Source of the DNA: Halomarina ordinaria
Lineage (GTDB): Archaea > Halobacteriota > Halobacteria > Halobacteriales > Haloarculaceae
Length of the DNA: 64,000 nt
Assembly (NCBI RefSeq): GCF_030553305.1
Contig: NZ_JARRAH010000001.1
Location: 1,798,001 to 1,862,000, forward strand
Direction of reading: 5' to 3'
The position numbers and the translations under genes are program-made. The notes under the pieces were generated by a model. That model did no database searches and was not told the DNA's origin. It worked only from the letters and a program-made list of their open reading frames with translations. Shown piece after piece: positions 34,180 to 41,369 of the stretch (positions are counted from its first letter, which is position 1; each line of letters opens with the position of its first letter).

Positions 34180-34886
34180 TGGGAGGCAACGACCGACAGG
34201 CGTACGACCGCGGCAGCAACATCTTCTCGCCCGACGGGCGACTCTACCAGGTCGAGTACGCCCGCGAGGCGGTGAAACGAGGGAGCGCGAGCGTCGGCAT
34301 CCGGACCGAGGAGGGGGTCGTCCTCGCCGCCTCCCGGCGTGTCCGGTCGCCGCTGCTCGAACCGCGCAGCGTCGAGAAGCTCCACAAGGTCGACGACAAC
34401 CACGGCGTCGCGAGCGCCGGCCACGTCGCCGACGCCCGCCAGCTCGTCGACGTGGCGCGGCGCGCGGCGCAGGTCGAGCGACTCCGCTACGGCCAGCCCG
34501 TCACGACCGAGCAGCTCACCACCGAGGTGAGCCGTCACATCCAGGAGTACACCCAGTCGGGCGGCGCCCGGCCGTTCGGCGCGGCGCTGCTCGTCGGCGG
34601 CTACGTCGACGGCGAGGCGCGCCTGTTCGAGACCGACCCCTCGGGGACGCCCTACGAGTGGCGCGCGGCCGCCATCGGCGGCGGCAGCGACGACCTCCGC
34701 AAACACCTCGAGGAGCACTACGACGAGGAGATGGGGCTCAACGACGCCATCGCGCTCGCGCGCGACGCGCTCAGCGACGAGGACGACGAGGACGAGGACG
34801 GGGAGTTCATCGCGGTTGCCGTCGTCGACGAGGAGGGTTACCGGACGGTCGACGTGGGCGAGGACGCGGCGTCCGACGCCGAGTGA
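34176..34886 (+). CDS. psmA: Proteasome alpha subunit
   Basis: 236 residues with the alpha-subunit N-terminal gate helix: DRGSNIFSPDGRLYQVEYAREAVKRG. It forms the outer rings of the 20S core and gates entry for PAN/Cdc48 ATPases. The start ATGA overlaps the stop of psmB, so both subunits are made in a coupled fashion. It is shorter at the C-terminus than the main haloarchaeal alpha1 proteins and has an acidic run (DEDDEDEDGE) near residue 208. Final residues overlap the convergent regulator. Confidence 0.92.
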   Translation: MMGGNDRQAYDRGSNIFSPDGRLYQVEYAREAVKRGSASVGIRTEEGVVLAASRRVRSPLLEPRSVEKLHKVDDNHGVASAGHVADARQLVDVARRAAQVERLRYGQPVTTEQLTTEVSRHIQEYTQSGGARPFGAALLVGGYVDGEARLFETDPSGTPYEWRAAAIGGGSDDLRKHLEEHYDEEMGLNDAIALARDALSDEDDEDEDGEFIAVAVVDEEGYRTVDVGEDAASDAE

Positions 34887-35815
34887 GCCCGGCGGTCGGT
34901 CTCGACGACCGTCCCGTCGCGCCCGACGAGCAGTTCTAGCGTCTCGTTCCCGAGTTCCGTCGAGACGCGAACGCACCACGGGTCGTCCGAGAGCACCGCC
35001 TCTCGCCACTCGCGGCCCACGTTCCAGATGGGCCGTTCGCGCACGTCGAGCGCGTGGTCGTAGTAGAACGACACCACCGCCGGGTGGTCGAGGACGGCCA
35101 GCGTCACCGGACAGCGAAGCGTGTAGCCGCAGGCCGCACAGCCGAGGTGGAGGCGGACGGGACTGGCGGGGCGCTCTGTCTCGGCCCCGTCCGTGGCGAC
35201 CGCGTCGGCGTCGGCGTACTCGACGCGCGCGCTCGACGTGCCGCCGCACTCCGGGCAGGTGCCGGCGACGAGCAGCGCCACCCGCGAGCGGTGGAGTCGG
35301 TCGAACGCCCCCGGGAGCGACGCGTCGTCGTGGGTCCGGTGGCCGCCGGGCGGGAACGGCAGCGAGAGCAGGTCCGCCTCGCAGGCGTGACACGAGACGC
35401 CGACCGTGTTGTCCGTCACCGCGACGTGCAGGTCGGCCGCCGCACAGAGCGGACAGGGGTCGTCGAGGGCGACGGGGTCGCGGTCGACGCTCTCGGTGTA
35501 GGCACCGCTGACGATGGCGCGGGCGACCTGCAGGCCCGCGTAGGTGAAGGTGTAGCCGTCGTCGGTCTCCTGGAGGTAGTGGTCGGTGAGCTGTCGGAGG
35601 TGGTAGGCGAACCCGGCGGTCGTCTCCGCGCCGCTGGCCTCGAACAGTTCCGAGAAGGTCTTCGTCGTGGGTGCGACGCCCGCGCTGTCGCCGTCCGGGT
35701 CGGCGGCGTCGCGACCCCCACCGACCGGTTCGAGCAGCGACGCGAGGACGCGCGTCCTGACCTCGTTGCCGAGCGGGCGGAACGCCTCGCTCGGGTCGAC
35801 CTCGCCGTCGGTCAT
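34838..35815 (-). CDS. ArsR-like transcription regulator with zinc-ribbon middle domain
   Basis: 325 residues. The N-terminal winged helix (about 8-105) begins PSEAFRPLGNEVRTRVLASLL and includes ETTAGFAYHLRQLTDHYL. The middle has CPLCAAADLHVAV, SCHACEADL, CPECGGTS and a CAACGY pair, two zinc-ribbon units. A C-terminal domain of about 100 residues follows (VSFYYDHALDVRERP). This architecture is common in haloarchaea; the signal sensed is unknown. It overlaps the 3' end of psmA by 49 bp. Confidence 0.82.
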   Translation of the reverse strand: MTDGEVDPSEAFRPLGNEVRTRVLASLLEPVGGGRDAADPDGDSAGVAPTTKTFSELFEASGAETTAGFAYHLRQLTDHYLQETDDGYTFTYAGLQVARAIVSGAYTESVDRDPVALDDPCPLCAAADLHVAVTDNTVGVSCHACEADLLSLPFPPGGHRTHDDASLPGAFDRLHRSRVALLVAGTCPECGGTSSARVEYADADAVATDGAETERPASPVRLHLGCAACGYTLRCPVTLAVLDHPAVVSFYYDHALDVRERPIWNVGREWREAVLSDDPWCVRVSTELGNETLELLVGRDGTVVETDRRAHSASDAASSPTSTVR

Positions 35816-35858
35816 GGCCACAGTACCCCACCACGACGGATAAGTCGTCCGTCGACGC

Positions 35859-36437
35859 TCAGCGCCGGTCGTACTCCATCTCGCTCGCGACGCGCGTCGC
35901 CACCTCGACGCTCGCCAGGCGCTCGACGAGGTGGAACGCGAGGTCCAGCCCGGAGGTGACCCCGCCCGCGGTGAGGACGTCGCCGTCGTCGACGACGCGC
36001 TCTTCGCGCACCTCGACGGGGAACTCGCGCAGGTCGGAGAGCGCGCCCGCGTGCGTGACCGCGGGGCGGCCGTCGAGGACGCCCGCGTGCGCCAGCAACA
36101 TCCCACCCGTACAGACCGAAGCGATAGTCGCCCCTCCGTCGTGGAGGCGCGCGACCGCCTCGGGAATCTCGCCGCGCTCGGCCTCGCTCCACGCGCCCGC
36201 CGCGCTCCGGTCGTTCCACCCGCCGCCGGGGACGACGAGGACGTCGGGCGACCCGAGGACGCCGTCCGGTTCCACCCGGAGGCCGTGGCTCGCCTCGACG
36301 ACGTCGCACGGTTCCAGCGTCACGAGCGAGACGGCGATGTCGGCACCGAGACCGGCGGCGTTGGCGAGCACCTCGTAGGGACCGATGGCGTCGAGTTCGT
36401 CGAACCCCTCGTAGACGACGATTTCCACGGTTGTCAT
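35859..36437 (-). CDS. DJ-1/PfpI family protein
   Basis: A 192-residue class I amidotransferase-fold protein: MTTVEIVVYEGFDELDAIGPYEV opening, VVPGGGWND near 68 and the nucleophile elbow ASVCTGGMLLAHAG (Cys near 109) followed by THAGAL. Members include transcription-factor sensor domains, glyoxalase III and isonitrile hydratases (the GFDELDAIGP opening is like the latter group). Enzyme activity cannot be fixed from sequence. Possible co-transcription toward the zinc regulator downstream. Confidence 0.87.
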   Translation of the reverse strand: MTTVEIVVYEGFDELDAIGPYEVLANAAGLGADIAVSLVTLEPCDVVEASHGLRVEPDGVLGSPDVLVVPGGGWNDRSAAGAWSEAERGEIPEAVARLHDGGATIASVCTGGMLLAHAGVLDGRPAVTHAGALSDLREFPVEVREERVVDDGDVLTAGGVTSGLDLAFHLVERLASVEVATRVASEMEYDRR

Positions 36438-36557
36438 GGCCGTGGTTGGGGGTGAGGGGACTTGACTGGATACGTCGATAAATCGGAGAGTGCGATACGA
36501 AATCGCCCGTGCGGCGCGATGGCCGGGAGTTATGCGCCCGCGCTCGGAGTGGGTGGC

Positions 36558-37142
36558 ATGGCAAGCGACGAGCGCCGTGTCGAGGTGACGCTCACCGCCG
36601 AGGAGTACGACCGCCTGGCGGCGACGACGGACGACCCCGAAGCGCTGGCCCGGGAGGCGCTCCTCCGGCGGGTGGACCTCGAGGAGAGCATCGAGTTCAC
36701 CCGCGAGGGCGGCTTTCGCGAGCTGGCCGTCGAGGAGCGCGCCGAGGGGATTCCCCGGCCCCCGGTAGGGGTCCTCGTCGGCTTCGACGTACTCGAAGCC
36801 GCGGACGGCGAATCACGCCTCGCCTTCGACGCCGGGCCGGAGCACGCCAATCCGATGGGGACGCTCCACGGCGGCGTCGTCTGTGACGTCGGCGACGCCG
36901 CGATGGGGACGGCCTACGCGAGCACGCTCGCCGAGGCGGAGTCGTTCACGACGCTCGACCTGACGGTGAACTACCTCCGACCCGTCTGGTCGGAGCGACT
37001 GGAGGCCGTCGGCCGCGTCGTCGAGGGCGGCCGCACCGTCGGCCTCGTCGAGTGTGACATCACGAACGAGGACGGGAAGCGGGTCGCCCGCCTGTCGAGT
37101 ACGTGTATGACGTTGCGCGACGAACAGGCGGCGGGCCGCTGA
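36558..37142 (+). CDS. PaaI-type hotdog thioesterase with N-terminal extension
   Basis: 194 residues from ATG 36558. Residues ~75-190 are a hotdog domain: HANPMGTLHGGVVCDVGDAAMGTAYAS (catalytic region) then TTLDLTVNYLRPVW. Hotdog thioesterases hydrolyse acyl-CoA, in the PaaI branch aryl-CoA. The first ~60 residues form an acidic helix-rich region absent from short PaaI proteins (RVEVTLTAEEYDRLAA), possibly a DNA-binding-like or regulatory extension. Substrate unknown. Confidence 0.85.
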   Translation: MASDERRVEVTLTAEEYDRLAATTDDPEALAREALLRRVDLEESIEFTREGGFRELAVEERAEGIPRPPVGVLVGFDVLEAADGESRLAFDAGPEHANPMGTLHGGVVCDVGDAAMGTAYASTLAEAESFTTLDLTVNYLRPVWSERLEAVGRVVEGGRTVGLVECDITNEDGKRVARLSSTCMTLRDEQAAGR

Positions 37143-37200
37143 GAGAGCGGCGAACGTAGGGGACGGCGCTATACCACGGGCACGCACAGCCGCGAACCGG

Positions 37201-37206
37201 TTTATA
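37201..37206 (+). promoter_or_regulatory. TATA box of the eIF1 gene (leaderless)
   Basis: TTTATA sits 23-28 bp before the GTG start at 37229, the spacing at which the transcript would begin at or next to the start codon. No Shine-Dalgarno-like sequence precedes the start, consistent with a leaderless mRNA. Confidence 0.6.
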
Positions 37207-37228
37207 CCGTCGGCGGCGTAGGACGACC

Positions 37229-37525
37229 GTGAGTGAGAAAGACCTCAGTGACATCGCCGGCCTGCCGAGCGACCTCGGCATCGGCGAGGACCTCGCGCGC
37301 GCCGAGCAGCGACTCTCGATTCGCGTCGAGCGCCGCCGCTACGGCAAGCCGATGACGGTCGTCGACGGGTTCGAGGAGGGAGTCGACGTTGACGCCCTCG
37401 CCTCGACGCTCAAGCGCCGCCTCGCCACCGGCGGTACCGTCAGCGACGGCCACATCGAACTACAGGGCGACCACGCGGACCGCCTGCCCGACGTCCTCCG
37501 GGATGAGGGCTTTCAGCTCGCCTGA
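37229..37525 (+). CDS. Translation initiation factor 1 (SUI1/eIF1 family)
   Basis: 98 residues from GTG 37229. SUI1 fold: RLSIRVERRRYGKPMTVVDGF, then LASTLKRRLATGGTVSDGHIELQGDHADRLPDVL, with the conserved GxV...G...LQGDH pattern. It ensures fidelity of start-codon selection on the small subunit. The GTG start follows from the leaderless promoter and keeps the normal N-terminal length. Confidence 0.92.
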   Translation: MSEKDLSDIAGLPSDLGIGEDLARAEQRLSIRVERRRYGKPMTVVDGFEEGVDVDALASTLKRRLATGGTVSDGHIELQGDHADRLPDVLRDEGFQLA

Positions 37526-37615
37526 GCGACGCGCGGGGCGTCGGGGTCCCGGCCGGTCGCGCCGCTATCGACCCCACGCGGCGGCCCGGGGGCGACGGGC
37601 CCCGAGGAGAAGGAG

Positions 37616-37629
37616 CGACTCATGAGTCG
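37616..37629. promoter_or_regulatory. 14-bp perfect palindrome upstream of the DsrE gene
   Basis: CGACTCATGAGTCG reads identically on both strands and lies about 50 bp before the DsrE start, where a regulator would sit next to or upstream of the promoter. It marks the left edge of the lower-GC cassette 37.6-40.3 kb. Function inferred only from symmetry and position. Confidence 0.4.
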
Positions 37630-37677
37630 TGGCCTCGTTCCGAGAACAAACACCATCCAATCTCGAGTGCGTCGCCG

Positions 37678-38016
37678 GTGAAGGGCCGGTATGCACACGT
37701 CGGAATCGTCCTGGAGACCGACGACCCCGAGCGCGTCTGGAACGCGTTTCGGCTCGCGAACACGGCACTCGATGCGGAGCACACGGTCGAGGTCTTCCTC
37801 CTCGGTGACGCTGTCGAGGCACCGGACCTCGAACACGAGACGTTCAACCCGCACGGTGTGATGCGCAAGTACACTCGAGACGGCGGCGAGCTCCTCGCCT
37901 GTGGGACGTGTCTCGACTCCCGCGACCTCGACGAGGACGACCTCCGGCCCCGTGCGACGATGGGCGACTACCTGCGAATCGTCGAGGACGCCGAGAAGGT
38001 GCTCACGATCGGGTAG
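37678..38016 (+). CDS. DsrE/DsrF-like sulfurtransferase family protein
   Basis: 112 residues starting at GTG 37678 (MKGRYAHVGIVLETDDPERVWNAFR). A DsrE-like alpha-beta protein with TVEVFLLGDAVEA and a Cys-rich LLACGTCLDSR near residue 74, corresponding to the active-cysteine region of DsrE/TusD. DsrE proteins carry persulfide sulfur. Its neighbours include a rhodanese fragment, so a sulfur-handling cassette is likely. Base composition is below that of neighbours on the left. Confidence 0.83.
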   Translation: MKGRYAHVGIVLETDDPERVWNAFRLANTALDAEHTVEVFLLGDAVEAPDLEHETFNPHGVMRKYTRDGGELLACGTCLDSRDLDEDDLRPRATMGDYLRIVEDAEKVLTIG

Positions 38017-38043
38017 CGAACCGCTCGCCGTCCGCGCGGCGGA

Positions 38044-38778
38044 CTAGTCGGCGACCCGTCCCGCCCGTCGCGTCTCCCGGACCCGTAACGGGTCCGCCGT
38101 CGACGTCGCGGTGACCAGCCGCAAGAACTGCCCCGCGTTCGTGAGGAGTTTGTTCTCCGCCTTCCGGAGGTGTTCTTCGTACGTCGAGCGAGCGACGGCC
38201 GTCCGGTCGGCCAGGTCACGGATGGACGTCTGCCGGGGGTGCTCGTAGTACCCGCACTCCAGCGCCAACTGCAACGCCGCCAGCTGCCGGTCCGTGAGCG
38301 TCTCGAACAGTCGGTCGACCGGGGCCAGCATCGTGTGGGGAATCTGCGTCTCCGAGAGCGAGGTCTTCGAGAGGAGCTCGATCTCCCTGTCGGAGCGCAG
38401 GTCGCGGAGCAGTTCCCGGACGTCCTCCTCGTCGAACGCGACCACCGTGTAGTGTTCCCAGCCCTGGCGGTAGATCGTCGGGGACTGGTACAGACAGTTG
38501 TGTTCCTCGAAGCGGTCGACGATGGTCTCCTCGAGCGAGCAGAGACAGGACTGCGTGACGACGTGATAGCCGTCGTCGTTCTCCGATTCGTGTAGAACGG
38601 TTCCGAGCTGGCTGATCTCGTCGAGCAGGTCGTCGGTCGGCGTCGTCTCGGAGGTGATTTCGAGCACCTGGCAGTCGCTCAGCGGCCACTCCCGTATCGT
38701 CAGGTCCGGGTGGCGCTCAGAGATTTCTCGGTACGGGCACTCGTGTTTGACCCGAATCGAGGCCTCGTACAGACTCAT
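38044..38778 (-). CDS. Bat-type helix-turn-helix regulator of the sulfur cassette
   Basis: 244 residues from ATG 38778 (MSLYEASIRVKHECPYRE). The N-terminal sensor module has several cysteines (HECPYRE, SDCQVLEI, SCLCSLEE, HNCLYQ). HTH_10 is at residues ~170-225: LTDRQLAALQLALECGYYEHPR and a helix-turn-helix with DRTAVARSTYEEHLRKAENKLL. The cluster of cysteines suggests redox or reactive-sulfur sensing (inference). It is divergent from the rhodanese/MFS genes and convergent with DsrE. Confidence 0.86.
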   Translation of the reverse strand: MSLYEASIRVKHECPYREISERHPDLTIREWPLSDCQVLEITSETTPTDDLLDEISQLGTVLHESENDDGYHVVTQSCLCSLEETIVDRFEEHNCLYQSPTIYRQGWEHYTVVAFDEEDVRELLRDLRSDREIELLSKTSLSETQIPHTMLAPVDRLFETLTDRQLAALQLALECGYYEHPRQTSIRDLADRTAVARSTYEEHLRKAENKLLTNAGQFLRLVTATSTADPLRVRETRRAGRVAD

Positions 38779-38809
38779 ACGACCAACGTCGGTCTGGTCA
38801 AAATTAACA

Positions 38810-38829
38810 CTGCCGGTCATGTCCGGCAG
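38810..38829. promoter_or_regulatory. Inverted repeat between divergent regulator and rhodanese genes
   Basis: CTGCCGG-TCATGT-CCGGCAG, a 7-bp inverted repeat with 6-bp spacer, lies between the TATA-like CAAAATTAAC (38800-38809) and the rhodanese start. GACCA-N9-TGGTC (38781-38799) lies on the other side of that AT tract. Both could bind the adjacent bat-type regulator. Confidence 0.45.
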
Positions 38830-38867
38830 CACCTACATGTAGATATACCCTCTATTCGGGAGTACCG

Positions 38868-39035
38868 ATGCAGGAGATCACGCCGGAAGAACTCAGCGAC
38901 CGATTGCGAAACGGTGATGACGGGCCGGTCGTCCTCGATATTCGCCACGGAGCGGATTTCGAGGACGGGCAGCTCCCGGGCAGCATCGACGTGGATGTCT
39001 ACGACCAATCGACTGACGGCCCACTGCGCTGCTAA
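38868..39035 (+). pseudogene. Truncated rhodanese domain
   Basis: ATG 38868 gives MQEITPEELSDRLRNGDDG then VVLDIRHGADFEDGQLPGSIDVD, the N-terminal third of a rhodanese domain, but the frame stops at residue 55 before the catalytic Cys loop. In the -1 frame the sequence continues GPTALLNES, a more rhodanese-like follow-on, and then reaches the MFS start codon in frame. The gene appears broken by a frameshift plus loss of its 3' part. Confidence 0.65.
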
Positions 39036-39043
39036 ATGAGTCC

Positions 39044-40333
39044 ATGAATACGGGTACTGAAATCAAACAAGGAATCCGCGAGCACCTCGGACAGTTCTCA
39101 CTCCACGTCCTGCTGGTGTTCGCCACTGGCCTGACCATCGGGTCCGAACGGACCGTCGTCCCCGTTCTGGGCGAAGAGGTACTCGGCGTCGAGTCGTTCC
39201 TGGTTATCGGTTCGTTCGTCGTCTCGTTCGGAATCGTGAAGTCGATTCTCAATCTCTACGCTGGCAAATGGGGCGAGGAGTACGGCCGCAAGCCAGTGCT
39301 CGTCGCCGGGTGGGCGACAGCACTCCCCCTGCCGCTCGTCCTCATCTTCGCTCCGAGTTGGGGCTGGATCACCGTCGGGAATATCCTGCTGGGTATCAAC
39401 CAGGCATTGACGTGGAGTATGGCGATCAACGCGAAGATCGACCTCGCAGGACCCGAGCAGCGTGGCCTTGCGGTCGGTATCGACGAGTCGTTCGGCTACA
39501 CTGGCGTTGCCGTCGGGGCATGGATTACAGGCGTTGTCGCCGGTCAGTGGAGCCTCCGGCCGGAGCCGTTCTACTTCCTCGCCATCGTCGTCGTGCTGGC
39601 GTTCCTCGTCTCCATCTTCCTGATCAAGGAAACTGTCCAGTACGCCCAAGCAGAGGGAGACGACGACCACCACGACGCAAACCTGCCGTTCGACGAGGTG
39701 GTGAAGCGAGCGACCTACGGTGACAAGACGCTGTTCGCTGCGGCTCAGGCCGGCCACATCGAGAACTTCGTGGATACGCTGTTCTGGATCGCCGTCCCGC
39801 TGTATCTGGTAAGCCAGGGTCTTGGTATTGCGGCGGTCGGTGTCGTCGTCGGTGTCCACAGCGCGATGTACTTCCTCCAGATCGCGACCGGTGGACTTGC
39901 TGACCGTATCGGTCGCCGGCCGCCCGTCGTCTGGGGCATGTTCCTCGCAGGTGTCGGCGTCCTTGGAATGGTACTCGTCGAGGGGTATCTCGCGTGGGCA
40001 GTCTTGGCCGCTCTCTCCGGCCTTGGCATGGCGTTACTGTATCCGAACCTGATGACGGTGCCGAGCGACGCCGCCCACCCGACCTGGCGGTCTGCAGGGA
40101 TGGGAGTCTACCGGATGTGGCGCGACTCCGGCTATGCCGTCGGAGCCATCCTGATCGGGCTCTCGATGGAGTTCGTGAACCCCGAGGCCGCGTTCTACAT
40201 GACCGCACTCCTGATGTTCGCCTCCGGTGCGGTCGTGTACGTCTGGATGGAGGAGACCCACCCCGACTTCGGGACCCACGAGCCACCAGCCCCGGTTGCC
40301 GAGTCACCGACCCGGGCGGTGTCCGAAGACTGA
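39044..40333 (+). CDS. Major facilitator superfamily transporter
   Basis: A 429-residue MFS permease with 12 predicted helices. The loop 2-3 motif AGKWGEEYGRKPVLVAG and its counterpart ATGGLADRIGRRPPVVWG near residue 290 are the family hallmarks. Acidic HDANLPFDE loop at the centre. Third codon positions are less GC-biased than in neighbouring genes (for example ATGAATACGGGTACTGAAATCAAAC-type codons near the start), a sign of recent acquisition. Substrate unknown; context suggests a sulfur or toxic-anion compound. Confidence 0.9.
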   Translation: MNTGTEIKQGIREHLGQFSLHVLLVFATGLTIGSERTVVPVLGEEVLGVESFLVIGSFVVSFGIVKSILNLYAGKWGEEYGRKPVLVAGWATALPLPLVLIFAPSWGWITVGNILLGINQALTWSMAINAKIDLAGPEQRGLAVGIDESFGYTGVAVGAWITGVVAGQWSLRPEPFYFLAIVVVLAFLVSIFLIKETVQYAQAEGDDDHHDANLPFDEVVKRATYGDKTLFAAAQAGHIENFVDTLFWIAVPLYLVSQGLGIAAVGVVVGVHSAMYFLQIATGGLADRIGRRPPVVWGMFLAGVGVLGMVLVEGYLAWAVLAALSGLGMALLYPNLMTVPSDAAHPTWRSAGMGVYRMWRDSGYAVGAILIGLSMEFVNPEAAFYMTALLMFASGAVVYVWMEETHPDFGTHEPPAPVAESPTRAVSED

Positions 40334-40435
40334 ACCCGCGCTCAGTCTCGGTCCCCATCCCGATTCCGTATAGCACTCTCCAGTTTACCGTGCGCGACGC
40401 GGGGGGCTTTTACTCGCCCGCACGAGAGGGGAGGT

Positions 40436-41341
40436 ATGGTGCAGAACGTCGCCGCGGGCTTCCTCGAACTCGAACCCGAGGACTTCTATCTCCTCTCGGG
40501 TATCGAGCACGGCATGCGGTTCAGCGAGTGGGTCGACCGCGAGAAGGTGGCGGAGTTCTCGCGGCTGGACAGCGAGGAGGTCGACTACCGGCTGGACCGC
40601 TGTGAGGACCGTGGGTACGTCGAGCGAAAGACCGTCCACTACCAGGGCTTTCGCCTCACGTTCGAGGGGTACGACGTGCTGGCGCTGCGCGCGCTCACCG
40701 AGCGCGACAGCATCCAGGCGTTCGGCGCGCCCCTCGGCGTCGGCAAGGAGAGCGACGTCTACGAGGTGCGCTCGTACAAGCCTCTCGCGCTGAAGTTCCA
40801 CCGCGAGGGCTACACCAACTTCCGCGAGGTGCGCCGCGAGCGCGAGTACACCTCCGAGAACCGCCACGTCTCGTGGTTCTACACCGCGCGCAAGGCCGCC
40901 GAGCGGGAGTACGAGGCCCTGGAGACGCTCTACCCGGACGTGCGCGTCCCCCGGCCCGTCGACCACAACCGCCACGCCCTCGTGATGGAGAAGCTCCCCG
41001 GGGTCGAACTCTCGAAGGCCGGCCTCGACGCCGGACAGGTGGTCGGCGTCCTCGACCTCGTGCTGACGGAACTGGCGACGGCCTACCGCGAGGGCTACGT
41101 CCACGCCGACATGAGCGAGTACAACGTCTTCGTCGACAGCGACGGCGTGACGATCTTCGACTGGCCACAGGCCGTCCCGACGGACCACGAGAACGCCGAC
41201 GAGTTCCTCGACCGCGACGTGGCGAACCTCGTCCGGTACTTCCGACGCAAGTACCCCCAGCAGGTCGGCGAGGAGGACGTCTCGGCCATCGCGGACGCCA
41301 TCCGCGACGACTCGTTCGAGTCGGTGCGCGCGTGTCGATAA
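40436..41341 (+). CDS. rio2: Serine/threonine protein kinase RIO2
   Basis: 301 residues. An N-terminal winged helix (about 1-85, REKVAEFSRLDSEEVDYRLDRC) precedes the RIO kinase core: GVGKESDVYEV P-loop near residue 100, lysine ALKFHREGYTNFREV, catalytic loop VHADMSEYNV near 222 and metal-binding IFDWPQA near 238. RIO2 acts in 40S/30S subunit maturation. A typical archaeal single gene without an operon. Confidence 0.95.
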   Translation: MVQNVAAGFLELEPEDFYLLSGIEHGMRFSEWVDREKVAEFSRLDSEEVDYRLDRCEDRGYVERKTVHYQGFRLTFEGYDVLALRALTERDSIQAFGAPLGVGKESDVYEVRSYKPLALKFHREGYTNFREVRREREYTSENRHVSWFYTARKAAEREYEALETLYPDVRVPRPVDHNRHALVMEKLPGVELSKAGLDAGQVVGVLDLVLTELATAYREGYVHADMSEYNVFVDSDGVTIFDWPQAVPTDHENADEFLDRDVANLVRYFRRKYPQQVGEEDVSAIADAIRDDSFESVRACR

Positions 41342-41369
41342 ATCGGATGGGACGATAGCGAATCGGAGC

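Noticed and set aside
37678-40333. Insertion sequence or integrase as carrier of the lower-GC cassette
   Set aside because: No transposase, integrase, terminal inverted repeats or target duplications could be found at its edges.
36474-41369. Similar short stretches beginning GTCGATAAATCGGA at 36474 and 41334
   Set aside because: A 14-bp match with patchy extension is expected by chance in 64 kb searched against itself; no inverted ends or duplicated target site.
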